From the NCBI GenBank assembly GCA_928212115.1, contig CAKMRJ010003334.1, positions 103,961,923 through 104,025,922 on the forward strand: 64,000 bases of DNA. Reading direction: 5' to 3'. This stretch comes from Lactuca virosa. Lineage: Eukaryota > Streptophyta > Magnoliopsida > Asterales > Asteraceae. Of the stretch, positions 11,011 to 22,794 are shown in pieces. The notes beneath the pieces were generated by a model. That model searched no databases, had not been told where the DNA came from, and saw only the letters and a program-made list of their open reading frames with translations. Made by a program: the position numbers and the translations under genes. How positions within the stretch are numbered: the first letter of the stretch is position 1; every line of letters begins with the position of its first letter.

Positions 11011-12709
11011 TGTAATATCCGGAATCCTAGGTATATTAATGGTGTGTTTGTTTTGGGGTTTATTGAGTGACTCGACGAGTTGTGAGTTCAACTCGTCGAG
11101 TACAGTCGAGTTGACTGCGTGGGTTTAATGAGCGGACTCGACGATCCGGAGAGCCGACTCGCCGAGTAGGTGCTGTATAATGAAACCCTAAATCCCCGGG
11201 TTTGGGGCCTATATAAGGGAACTTATAGCCTCATTTGCGGCTCATGAGTTGCCCAACTTCACTGAGAGAAACCCTAGTCGCCTTTTTGAGCTAAAAGATA
11301 GAATGGTGAGCTTGTATTGAGTATTTTGGTGCATCTTTGGAGGGGAAGAGAAGGAATTCAAGCAAGAAACGAAAAGAGGTTGTTAGATCTGTTGCTTGTC
11401 ATCCAAGAGCTTCTGTAAAAGGTGAAAAATTCATACCTTTATCATTATTATGGTTAGATCTCTTGATTTTGGAAGGTTAGGGTTTATGCCACCTTTATTT
11501 GGGATTTAGAGCTTACATAGTTGTCTTGAGGTTTAGACGTCAGATCTGGACCTTGTGAGGTCCCTAGAGTCCAAAGGTCCCAACTTTATTCACCCATATG
11601 AAGGATATTGTGCTTAACACATTGTGAGATCATGTTTTGGTATGTTGGAGCGAAACTACCATGCATGAACGTAAAGATTGAAGCTTTACGTGACAATGAA
11701 GTCTTGGGATGCTAGATCTAGTGTTTGGAGTAGTAGAACTGCTTTGAATCGTCTGAATGAGAAATCAGATTGAAGGGACTCGCCGAGTCTATTAGCTGAG
11801 TTAACGAGTCGGCTAGGGTTTTTCCTCGATGAGTCTAGACATGGGTGACTCGGCGAGTTGGCGAGACAACTTGACGGGTCAAGGTGGACTTTCGCGATAT
11901 GACAGAAGAAACAAGGGTACTCGCCGAGTCACATGGATGCACTCGGCGAGTCGGGTCAAACATGGATTGTTGACACGAGTTTAACTTATGTAGACTTTAG
12001 GGTTTGGTCACGCATGAGTAATGGAGACCATGGTGGGGTAAAATGATCTTTTACCCAATCCAAGAGTTAGAAAGAGAAAGAGAGGGCAACCTTTTGGTAT
12101 TGTGTATAATAGAGTATTAATTAGAGATATTTACCCTATGTGATAGGCGGAGGCTAGTTCGAGATTTCCGTGTGCGAGATTATTACTTGTTAGCTTTCGA
12201 GGTGAGTCTTCTCACTATACTTACCATGTGTGGTGTCTTTGTGCAACTGAGATGTATTATGTGCTTATCTGTGTATTGTGATATTCTACATTATGTCTTT
12301 GTGATTTATGTTGAGTATTATTATTATGAGCTTCCTGAGTTAGGACCGGAGGGTCTACCCGAGTTATGGGACCGGAGGGTCCCACTGAGATACATTGACC
12401 GGAGGGTCTTATCTGAGTATAGCCATGAGAGGCTACTGATATGTGTGTGGTATTTTGGGGACTCACTAAGTTTCGTGCTTACCGTGTTATGTGATATGTG
12501 TTTCAGGTACTTTTCATGATATCGGGAAGGCGCCGGCTCGATTGTACACACGAGAGAAAGAGTTATGTTTGGAGGTTCCTGGATTTGTGATAAACAATTT
12601 TAAATAAAAATGTGTTGATAAATTGTTATTTGTGATTTTGAGGAATTGTGACATGTGTTTTATTGTGTTTTGAAAATGAAAAATTTGTTGGAAAATTTAC
12701 GGTGTTACA
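11011..12709 (+). mobile_element. solo LTR (gypsy-type), TSD GAAGG
   Basis: TGTAATATCC at 11011 and GGTGTTACA ending at 12709 are flanked by perfect 5-bp duplications GAAGG (11006-11010 and 12710-12714). The empty site survives in copy 2 (..ATGAAGGGGTTTATAAA at about 17553), so the insertion borders are certain. The LTR has a TATA box at about 11210-11217, ACTCGNCGAGT palindromes at 11070-11167 and 11778-11951, and a GACCGGAGGGTC repeat array at 12341-12411. No internal region remains, as expected after LTR-LTR recombination. Confidence 0.9.
12341..12411 (+). repeat. short tandem array of GACCGGAGGGTC units
   Basis: Three units read ACCGGAGGGTC with near-palindromic GACC..GGTC ends, spaced about 29 and 34 bp apart inside the solo LTR. 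The LTR at 23587 has the analogous units GACCATGGGGGAAGCCCATGG at 24888-24957. Confidence 0.6.
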
Positions 12710-12714
12710 GAAGG

Positions 12715-15346
12715 GCTTTATAAAATATCTTAGATTGTTTGGGATAAATTTGTTAAATTCAAAAACAAAAACAAAACAAAACAAAATAACAATAAAAATA
12801 AAAATAAAAACTATATAAGAGGTTTACCATGGGAGATTCTATTTAATTTAAGGTTAAAGTTAACATGATGATGACCTCAATTTGTCTATTTAAAACACAT
12901 AGACTATTTATGTAAATTTTTCTCATGCAAGGACCATTTATGTTATTTTTCTGTTTGAAAACTATAAAGACCAAACCAAAAACTATTATTGTGATGTGAC
13001 ATTATGAACAATAGCGATCATTTTGGTAAAAATCTGCAATCGTAACTTGTGTCAATGATGATATAGTTTAGGTATGAGTCTCTAAATGAACATGACATTC
13101 GAATACTAATTTTAGTTATAAGTCGACTATTCCCTTTAGTAACAAATTATTAGTGGATAACTTATCAATTTACTATCTAGGAGAGAAGGTAGTACAAACG
13201 AGAACATCCAAATGACCACTGTGAACCAGTAGACAATAACCATAATTGATAATTCATTTGAAGCTGTTGGGGTCGAATGTGTATAGTGAGGAGTCAACTT
13301 GACAAACCAAAGAAATTCAGTTGTGCCAATTGCTTACTCTCTTAAGTGGGATTAGGACCAAACATGGAAACTATCAAAGTTTAGTTGCAAGACTTGAGAA
13401 GTAGTGACCATTATTCGCTAACTCAAATACAAATAATAAATTTTAAGTTATACTCGATACGTATATAGTATCATTAATACTTAAACAATACGCACTTTCT
13501 AAAAAAATGAAGGTGGGCTACCGCTTCTATGTTTAAGTCTTCATCACTCCCAACTTTGACAACTCTTCGATCCAGCTTCCAGATTGTATGAAATCGCTAT
13601 AATAAATAAGACACATGTACCATGGAGCGATAATCAATCCATCGTGAATTTATAAGGACGCTAAGATTACTAAAGGACTTATAAATCATAAATGCAATAA
13701 TTTAAGTTATTTGTTGGCAATTCTTTCATTTTGGGGTAATCTCATTATGTAGCCCTTTTTTATGTAAAGTTTTCAACGAGGTTCCCTTCAGTATTATATG
13801 TTTCTCCCGTATTTGTACAAGTTTTATAGACCTTAATAGAACTACCCCTTTTAGTTATTTGAGTTTTACCATAACTAAAGAGACATTCAAGTTATTTACG
13901 GGATAACATAGATAAAACATATCAATACACCCATTACTAACACCAAAACAATAGGTCGTATAAACATCTTACTCAATTACTAGTTTCACTTTTCTTAGAC
14001 CAAATACTGGATATACTGTGTCTTAAAAAATAATCTCCGCTACATAAATATTGCAATCACCTTTGGACAAAAATACATTTTTTTATGCATATTATGCTTA
14101 AAATTCACCACATAAGTCATTAATCATCTAGCATTTGAGTTCCTTGAACAACAACTCAAGCAATTGCTTGATGTGGTGTTCAATAAACTCAAATGCCAAA
14201 CTCAAGAAAGCTTTATTTGGTCCAGTCACTTAAACTCAACATTAAAGATACTACTCATTATTTGGTATAAAATTAAAATTTATCAAATTAATAATGTGTT
14301 CAAAATTTGGATAAACAATGAAGACATATTTGAAGCATAATATCATAGGCAATTGTAGTAAAAACAAAGTTTCATTTGCATAATACAATGTTCTTCATGA
14401 TTGTTGGCAACTAGAATGAGCCAATGAGTTTACAATGTTTGGTGATAGTTTGTGTAATATTTTTCAGTGAAAACAAAAAATACAATGGACTGAAAAATGT
14501 ATATTTATTTACGATTTCACAACACCAAACAGTTGTGGGATTATGTGTATAATTCATGCATCATGAAGACTTGAAACCACTATTCTCATTGCATTATGCA
14601 GAACATACAGTTCTTCCATTCGTAGTAATATTTCACATAATCATAAAATATTTATACACAAATATAGGTGAATGGATGAATGGGTATATATATACTAACA
14701 ACATGATTTTTCCGTTTTCTGGAAGTGAATTCTAAAATATTAGATACATTGAATATAGTATATACATATCTTGACAATATTGGATATATGTAAAACCAAT
14801 TTACATAATATGGAGTTTTTGCAATTGTTTCTAAATATATATGAACAAAATTAATATACTCATAACAAGTTATGAATTCGCTACCATAATCAATATTTCC
14901 AACAATGAGCTAAACATGATTCCATCCCCATTCACCATACCCATTAGATTAATTATAATTTGCAGCTTTGAAAAACACTAAAATAAAGAATATTTACTCA
15001 TTGGATGAAATTGGTTTATTATCCATATGTTTGTATTAGAATTCTAAAACATTAAATTATGGTATTAAAACAATACACTAAGGCAGTAAAGCAAACATAT
15101 TTCCCTTGCATGATAATAACATAATTTTAATGCTTTAAGGCATTATCAAGTCAAGAATTAAGATTATGAATTTTTAATGTGAACAATAATAAATTAACTT
15201 CTTTCTTCACCTTCAAAATAAATAATTATACATAGGGCTCATATAATGACATTCTTGAAAAAAAATACATGATCTAAAACATATTCACATACCTTAATTT
15301 TGGACCTTTATTAGTCATTTGACAAACTCGAACAAAAAGTGAGAAA
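12715..15346. other. non-coding flank of duplication unit 1
   Basis: AT-rich DNA without a convincing gene. 12715-14597 aligns with 17559-18732 plus 22795-23586 of unit 2, apart from the element inserted in the latter. 14598-15346 has no partner in the window because unit 2 is interrupted at 23587. An inverted-repeat-like segment (CAACAACTCAAG..CTTGATGTGGTG) lies at about 14147-14180. Confidence 0.5.
13265..13295 (+). repeat. remnant of copia E-family LTR start (unit 1)
   Basis: TGTTGGGGTCGAATGTGTAT and the next bases match the first 31 bp of the LTR at 55277. Unit 2 keeps a longer version at 18104-18167, so unit 1 lost more sequence after the duplication. Confidence 0.55.
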
Positions 15347-16123
15347 CGGATGGAGCCCCATGATAAAGTTGTTTATGGACAAGGGGGATCCACCCAGAAA
15401 ATAAATTCTACAATAATGACCATGATAGTGGTTTATGAAGTTTAATTTTACATGCATCACTTATCAAGAAAACAACCCTAAACAATTTATGATAAAACTT
15501 AATTCGTGTTAGTCCATTATCAAGTTTAGGGTTCGTATACTTATAAGGGCAGGAACATCATCTTAATAAAATTTGAAGTGGAAATTAGGGTATATGTTAA
15601 ATTTAACATTGGCTCTGATACCACGTGTAAGATCAATAGAGATAATCGAAGATTAATTTATTCATAAACATTAATAACCTTAATTCAATTTAAAGAACAC
15701 TTACATGGAAAGAGTGATAACTTCAATGATGTTGAACACGGGGCTATAATTTGATTCCCTTTCTTACACTAATGGTGTCTTCCTGATTTCTGATGGATAT
15801 ATTTATGCCTATTTATACTCATCATAATGGTGTTTATAGGGAGTGTTTGAACGTAAGGGAGAAAATGTTGAGTTTCCATTTGATCGTTCATTAATTGGGT
15901 AATAAATTCATTAGTTATACATTAGGGGACAGAAAGTTGAAATCATACAACAATAGTCCCTCAAGTTGTAGAACAATGTTATATCCATCATACTACATAA
16001 TTAAAGTTCATGGACCTGATATGTCATTATAGAAAACGTTATCATACAAAATATAATTATACCTAACATATAATTAGCGTGACAAATAGTTACAAGGTCA
16101 CACTAATGAGTTATTTTCCAACA
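15347..16123 (-). mobile_element. truncated copia-type element: leader, PBS and LTR (copy 2)
   Basis: Duplicate of 8826-9602. On the minus strand the LTR runs 16123-15626 (498 bp, TGTTGG...CTTACA) and is followed, after CG, by a good primer-binding site TGGTATCAGAGCCA (15610-15623), complementary to the initiator-Met tRNA end. Leader follows to 15347. The abrupt start at the same base as in copy 1 marks the duplication border. Confidence 0.65.
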
Positions 16124-16144
16124 CTTAGTTGGAAAACCTTTTGG

Positions 16145-16288
16145 TTAAATCGAACCTTTACGTAGATGTGTACTCACTTTCCTTAATTTCTTTTTTCTTT
16201 TTTCTTTAAGACAATCACAATTTTGTGCTATAGCTTCCCAAAACCGTTCAAGTGCTTCGTCAAGCTTAAATTGAACATTCTCATTCAT
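16145..16288 (-). CDS. small conserved ORF of unknown function (copy 2)
   Basis: Counterpart of 9624-9767: 47 codons, MNENVQFKLDEALERFWEAI then a Lys/Arg-rich tail. Sharing an intact frame is weak evidence for coding, since the two DNA copies are recent. The function is not recognised. Confidence 0.3.
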   Translation of the reverse strand: MNENVQFKLDEALERFWEAIAQNCDCLKEKRKKKLRKVSTHLRKGSI

Positions 16289-16447
16289 ATATCTTAAAAA
16301 ACAACACATGTCAATAAGAAAAAGAAAATGACAACGAATACACATGAAGTTTGTCTCAAACTAAAAGATATAGTAATTATTTATCTTTTCATAAATGAAA
16401 AATACAAAAACTTAAAGAAAGGGTGTTGCATTTATGCCTTTTGGGTT

Positions 16448-16929
16448 TTAAGGACATTTAGGTTGTCCCTCCTTGGTTTTCAAGTCTCTATAGCACGGAC
16501 ACTCATTTTTGTTTCCAAGAGTACCGGAAGGAACACATAAACACTTTCCACAACAGTCTACGCATACATCCATACAATGACTACGATGGTGTGTTGCAGA
16601 ACAGCGAATTGAACACGCGGAAGGGCATTCTACAAAAATATACAAGCATATGTTATTTTATTAATAGTAATAATAATAATAATAAAAGAAATATTTTATT
16701 GAGAAAAAAAGGTTAAATGCTAAATTAGTATTTACGTTCGATTGGTACAGAACCTTCACCTCCGGCCTGGAACACAAAAAAGACATGTAAAATTATAATT
16801 TATTTGAGACACATTTACAACGAAAACTATAATTTCTATATATACGCACACACTTACAATCGAGAGTTCTATAACTGTCATGGACGCAACAACAAAGAAG
16901 ACGAGGAAATTAAGTTGAACTCTTCCCAT
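16448..16929 (-). CDS. GASA/snakin-family secreted peptide, copy 2 (3 exons)
   Basis: Exons on the minus strand are 16929-16858, 16766-16736 and 16629-16448, with the same splice sites and lengths as copy 1 (94 residues). The hydrophobic signal peptide and the 12-cysteine GASA domain ending PKCP are intact. Compared with copy 1 I count six substitutions in 285 coding bases. Four change residues (Val to Phe in the signal peptide; Ile to Leu, Asp to Asn and Asp to Glu in the C-terminal third) and two are silent; none touches a cysteine. Like its paralogue it should be secreted to the cell wall space. Both copies look functional; they may differ in control because different elements lie upstream. 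Confidence 0.9.
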
Positions 16930-17019
16930 TTGTAGTGAATGTATACGATTCAATTGAACTAATGTCTCAATTGTTTTGTGGTGTTTTAGTTTATATGAAA
17001 CTTTGTTTTGAAAACCATG

Positions 17020-17029
17020 TTTATATAGG
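17020..17029 (-). promoter_or_regulatory. TATA box of GASA copy 2
   Basis: CCTATATAAA on the minus strand, 91 bp upstream of the ATG at 16929, identical to the copy 1 TATA box. Confidence 0.65.
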
Positions 17030-18732
17030 ACTTTATATGATAATGGGCAATGGTAATTTGATATAATTACAAAGGATTAATTACTGGAATATGTTTTGTC
17101 ATCGTTTATTAAATTGGAAGATATGCTTGTATTTCTTACTAGGAAATGAAATCAAATGTATATAAATGAAGGGTATTTTGAAGTATCCATATTTAGTATT
17201 TCTTTAAAAAAATAACCTAATTTGGAGATTTAGGATTTAATAAAATTATGGTGTTTGGATATGTTTTTCCAATAAAAATTGATTATATGATATTTGATAA
17301 TAAAAAATAAATAACATACTATATTTGATCAATATAATATGTTGGTTTGAAAACCAGTCTCTTTCTATTTAATAATATGTCGGACTACTATTTTCATTAA
17401 TAAAATGTTTTGAATATTTATTATTATTTTTTTATTTAGTTATTCTAGTAAATATCATATATGAAAAAAATTTATATATTACTTATCATAATAAAACTTA
17501 ATACAAGCCATAACAAATACATTAATACTTATAGTAAATTTTAATATATATGAAGGGGTTTATAAAATATCTTAGATTGTTTGGGATAAATTTGTTAAAT
17601 TCAAAAACAAAAACATACCAAAACAAATAAATAAATAAATAAATAAAAACTATATGAGAGGTTTACCATGGAAGGTTCTATTTTATTTAAGGTTAAAGTT
17701 AATATGATGATGACCTCAATTTGTCTATTTGAAACACATAGACTATTTATGTAAAATTTTCTCATGCAAGGACAATTTATGTTATTTTTCTGCTTGAAAA
17801 CTATAAAGACCAACAATGCAGTTCACTAAAAACTATTATTGTGATGTAACATTATGAACAACATCGATTATTTTGGTAAAAATCTGCAATCGTAACTTGT
17901 GTCAATGATGATATGGTTTAGGTATGAGTCTCTAAACGAACATGATATTCGAATACTAATTTTAGTTATTTCCTTTAGTAACAAATTATTAGTGGATAAC
18001 TTATCAATTTACTATCTAGGAGAGAAGGTAGTACAAACGAGAACATCCAAATGACCACCGTGAACCAGTAGACAATAAGCATAATTGATAATCCATTTGA
18101 TGTTGTTGGGGTCGAATGTGTATAGTGAGGAGTCGAAGTAGTCAGAGTTTGTAAGGTGTCGAAAACAACTTTACAAACCGAAGAAATTCAGTTGTGCCAA
18201 TTGCTGACTCTCTTAAGTGGGATTAGGACCAAACATGGAAACTATTAAAGTTTAGTTGCAAGACTTGAGAAGTAGTGACCATTTTGGGAATTGAAAGTAA
18301 TTATTACATCATTGTATCGAAACATAAAAGTATAAACAATATTCGCAAACTCAAATACAAATAATAAGTTTTTAGGTATACTCGATACATATATAGTATC
18401 ATTAAGACTTAAATAATAATCAGTTTCTAAAAAAATGAAGATGGGCTACCTCTTCTATGTTTAAGTCTTCATCACTCCCAACTTTGACTGCTCTTCGATC
18501 CAGCTTCCAGATTGTATGAAATCGCTATAATAAATAAGACACATATACCATGGAGCGATAATCAATCAATCGTGAATTTATAAGGATGCTAAGATTACTA
18601 AGGGACTTATAAATCATAAATGCAATAATTTACGTTATTTGTTGGCAATTCTTTCATTTTAGGGTAATCTTGTTATGTAGCCCCTTTTTATGTAAAATTT
18701 TCAACGAGGTTCCCTTCAGTCTTATATGTTCC
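17030..18732. other. upstream and non-coding flank of duplication unit 2
   Basis: AT-rich, colinear with 10508-11010 and 12710-13800 of unit 1 and without the solo LTR. No gene seen. It carries about 65 bp around 18285-18345 that are absent from unit 1. Confidence 0.5.
18104..18167 (+). repeat. remnant of copia E-family LTR start (unit 2)
   Basis: The 64 bp starting TGTTGGGGTCGAATG match the beginning of the 55277 LTR almost base for base, then stop. The neighbouring bases TTACAAACCG continue the locus. A solo LTR or element once sat here before the locus was duplicated. Confidence 0.6.
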
Positions 18733-21162
18733 TGTGACATCCCCAATTTCACAGCCAGAAAAGACCAATTTCTTTATGCTTTATTTAAAAATCAGAGTAT
18801 CACTTTTAAGAATAATATTGCGGAATTTGTTCCTAAAATGTGATAATGATATTATCAAAGTATTTCTGAATAAATGAATTTGAATTATATTAAAAACGTT
18901 GAGATGTCATCGTCAATACAGTACATAAGCATAAACGGAAAATAACATAGGCCTTACAACATCTATTATTCTACTGGCCTATAATCCATAATTCTCTTAT
19001 CTGTTCATCACATCGGTGCTCTTGTGCCACTACCTGTAATATAAGAAATTGAGTGGTTCAGGCTTGGGAGCCTGATGAGCACATAGGGTTTTCAACCCAC
19101 AATAATTAAGTTCTTTAATTTCATCAAATCATTCAACCTGATTACTCGTTCCCGTTATCCTCACTTTCTATCCTTAAAGTATCTAATTTAAGGGACCTAG
19201 CCTAAGGATTATCTTCAAGATTGACAATAATGCTTAGGGTATTCCTCAGCAATATATGTCAGTAAGGCAGCCATGAGGGGGATGAAGTACACATGTAAAC
19301 ACGTCGTTCACAAACACCTACAGGTTGCAAGTCTGCCAGCGTTCCACTGGACTGTCTAGAATAGTCTGTGGTCATCATCTATACTCCGCTAGATGATTGG
19401 ATTAACTTTAACATCGAGGCCTCTCATCATTTTATTTCATCTTTCATCATCTATTTTTATCTACCCATCTTTACCCAACATATTTATAGGTATAAAATAT
19501 ATATACAGTTTAAATCAATTAAAACATGTATAAATTGTTCATCCATCATAGATATCAAGAACACAGATAATATGCACATATAGCATGTGATTTATATTAA
19601 TCACTTCATATCTATGTGTAAGATGAAAGTAACTATTCACTTACTTGTTAAAGTGACGACTAGAAATTTGGGCAGCGCTTCGCTTCTAACAATTGTTTTT
19701 TCCTTTGACGAAATCTAGTATCATTATTATTAATTCTTAGTTTAGTATTTATTGCGACTAATTATTAGTCTAGATTCATCATTAACTCAAAGTCTACTTT
19801 CATGATCTATCAAGTAAGGAGCAACCAGGTAGGATCATATCGGAGGTAGGGTCCGTTTGGTATACAAAGTATACTGTTTGGAAATCTCACTTTAAACACC
19901 TCACTAAATCACAACCTAGACATCATCCCTGTAAGTAGATCAATCAGTATAACAACTTGGAATAACTGATAAATCTTGTTTATAGGTTCATAATAACGAT
20001 AATGAACTTAAACATAAGTTATGCTTAAAGTATGGAAAGCATAACTCACTTAAACATAAGTTCTGGCACTCTGTGACTCGTTTCTAACACCTAGGAAGTG
20101 CTAGGGAAAGGCTTAGAGTGTTTGATGGTGTTTGAGAGAGAATGGGTTGAAGAGATGTGGAGAAATGAGTGAAAAACGAACTCTATTTATAGGTTGCCCA
20201 GTTCCCAGCACGTTGGGCGACTCAAAATTACGTAGGGCGTAATGGCTAAAACAGCAGTACGCTGGGCATACCTAAGAATTACGTTGGGCGTAATTTTCCA
20301 CATGTCAGTATCTGGTGCAAAGCTCTGGGGAAGAAGTAGTGTCTCAGATCGTGTCAGGTGTCACTCGCTGGTTTAGCCCAAAAATTATCTTCTAAAATTC
20401 GTAACGTTCGCTTACGAGCTCCGTTTTTTACGTTCTTTATATCCACGCGTAGGTAGCGACGTGATCTACAACTTTTGTTTAGACTCCGTAGGCTAGTTTT
20501 GACTTTATTTTTAAATTTATATTTTAATAGGCTTAGCCATTTAAAGTCCATTAAAAATTTGTAACTTTGTCATCCAACGTCCGTTTTCGACTGTCTTTAT
20601 ATCGTTGAGCTCCTATTAATAAGATCTTTAATTCTCGTTTAGATTGTGTCGGCTAAAAATCGATTGGTCTAAAATTCGATTTCTGGGCTGTGTACTGCTA
20701 CGCTAAATCTTAGAAAAATCATAACTTCCTCTAATGAAGTCATATTTGTATATGTACGTTCTCAGTTTAACGTATACTACGACTTTCATTTAGATCGCTA
20801 AGATAAAAAATAGTTTATCAAAAATTTACTTTTTACGATACGCGGCGCTGTGCCGGTTTAGTCATGAAACTTCGACGGGTCATAACTTCTTCGTTATAAG
20901 TTGGATTTCAACGTTCTTTATATCTTCAGAATCTTTGTTACGACTACTTCAACATTCATTAATGATATCGGGTCTAATTTTCATTCCATTTTTTATGCAT
21001 ATTTTTATCATTATTTTATTATATCGTTATAAGCACATATATTGCACTTAAATCACATAATACTCAAATAATTCTTCTTCATTACTTCAAAATAGGTTAA
21101 AATTGTTTACCCTAACTATTACATTATTATAATAATGCTTAGACAGAAACGTGGGCGTTACA
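18733..21162 (-). repeat. 3' LTR of element C
   Basis: 2430 bp, TGTAACGCCCACG to GATGTCACA on the minus strand. TATA (TATAAATA) at 20184-20191. Just upstream on the minus strand lie several imperfect TACGC..GCGTA palindromes (about 20214-20295). Confidence 0.8.
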
Positions 21163-21196
21163 ATTCTCTCCCCATTAGGACGATTCCGTCCCGGAA

Positions 21197-22160
21197 TCAT
21201 GCATCAGCCAACAGATGTGGATAGCGACTCATCATGTCACTCTCTGTCTCACATGCATGGTTCGGCCCATTCAAGTGTTTCCATAGCACTAGTACTAATT
21301 CGACCAACTTGCATCACAACTTCTTCGTCTTACGGTCAACAATTGCTTCAGGCTCTTCGATTAACCTCTTATCTTCATCAATCCTTAACTTCGAAAGTGG
21401 CATTATATCGGGAACTTCTCCCGTAAACTTCCTCAAATAACACAGATGGAAAGTGTTATGAATACCATCCAGTTCTTCTGGCAATTCCAACTTGTAAGCT
21501 TGGCTCCCAATCCTCTGAAGAACCTAGAATGGCCCAATAAATCTTGGACTCAACTTTCCTCTCTTTCCAAATCTTAGAAGTCCCTTCCATGGTGAGACTT
21601 TGAGCAACACTGAATCTCCAACTTCGAATGTCATTGGTTGTCGCTTCTTGTTAGCATAGCTCTTTTGGCGATCTTGAGCTGCTAACATCCTTTCTCTAAT
21701 CACTTTTAGCTTTTCAGCAGTCTGATGGACTATTTTGGGACCCATAAATTGCTTTTCTCCCGCCTCAAGCCAACAAGATGGCGTACGACACTTTTGTCCG
21801 TACAAGGCTTGATAAGGCGCCATCCTAATGCTTGAATGGTAACTATTGTTGTAGGAAAACTCTACCAGGGGTAAATGCTCATCCTATTTACCTTAAAATT
21901 CTATGGTACATGCTCTTAACAAATCTTCTAGTGTTTGAATTGTCCTTTCACTCTGACCATCAGTTTGCGGATGGTAGGCTATACTTCAACACAACTTCGT
22001 ACCTATTTCCTCTTGTAGACTCTTCCAAAATATTGATTTGAAACGACTATTTGTGAACTGATCCACGACTACCCAATCATGTCGTGACCGTTCTTCGTCC
22101 TGGGTAGTTTAGTCACAAAATCCATGGTGATGTCTTCCCATTTACCCATAGGTAAAACTA
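21197..22160 (-). pseudogene. gypsy integrase fragment of element C
   Basis: Minus strand: KWEDITMDFVTKLP and VVVD (first catalytic Asp) are followed by a deletion that removes the second catalytic Asp region. Then come FWKSLQEE, HPQTDGQSERTIQTLED with the catalytic Glu (codon GAA at 21947-21949) intact, PYQALYGQKCRTPSC, a GPF module near 21524, and a degenerate chromodomain-like tail ending at 21197. Stops interrupt the last part. The family is the chromovirus integrase; this copy cannot be active. It is useful as the outgroup that keeps Glu where elements A and B have Lys. Confidence 0.8.
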
Positions 22161-22789
22161 AAGTCTGTTAAAAATTCATAACTTTGTCATCCGACGTCCG
22201 TTTTCGACTGTCTTTATATCATTAATCTCCAATTAACAAGATCTTCATTTCTCATTTAGATTGTGTCGGCTAAAAATCGATCGGTCTATAATTCTATTTA
22301 CGGGCTGTGTACTGTTACGCTAAATCTTAGAAAAATCATAACTTCCTCTAACGAAGTCAGATTTGGACATTCTTTTTATGTACGTTCTCGGTTTAACGAC
22401 TTTCATTTAAATTGCTAAGGCTAAAAAGTAGTTTATCAAAAATTGACTTTTTACGATACGCGGCGTCGTGCCAGTTTAATCGCGAAACTTCGACGGGTCA
22501 TAACTTCTTCGTTATAAGTCGGATTTCAGCGTTCTTTATATCTCCAGAATCCTTGTTACGACTACTTCAACTTTCTTTAAAGATATCGGGTCTAATTTTC
22601 ATTCCATTTTTTATGCATATTTTTATTATTATTTTATTATATCGTTATATGCACGTATATTGCACTTAAATCACATAAATCACATAATATTCAAATAATT
22701 CTTCTTCATTACTTTAAAATAAGTTACAATTGTTGACCCTAACTATTACATCATTATATTAATGCTTAGCTAGAAATGTGGGCGTTACA
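22161..22789 (-). repeat. remnant of the 5' LTR of element C
   Basis: First part of the LTR (U3 side), homologous to 20540-21162; cut at about 22161 by the deletion into integrase. Confidence 0.75.
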
Positions 22790-22794
22790 GTTCT

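Larger units (their letters stand above)
18733..22789 (-). mobile_element. internally deleted gypsy (chromovirus-type) element C, TSD GTTCC/GTTCT
   Basis: The element reads on the minus strand from TGTAACGCCC (22789) to GATGTCACA (18733), inserted in unit 2 where unit 1 has an empty site (13804). The flanking 5-mers GTTCC and GTTCT differ by one base, so it is not very recent. Order on the minus strand: first about 630 bp of the 5' LTR, then a direct jump into integrase at about 22160, integrase to the pol stop, polypurine tract (ATGGGGAGAGAA), full 3' LTR. Gag, protease, RT and RNase H are gone. It belongs to the same family as elements A and B. Confidence 0.85.

Noticed and set aside
12172..12519. 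115-codon plus-strand frame as a gene
   Set aside because: It is entirely inside the solo LTR and translates the GACCGGAGGGTC array; it lies downstream of the LTR TATA box as leader sequence.
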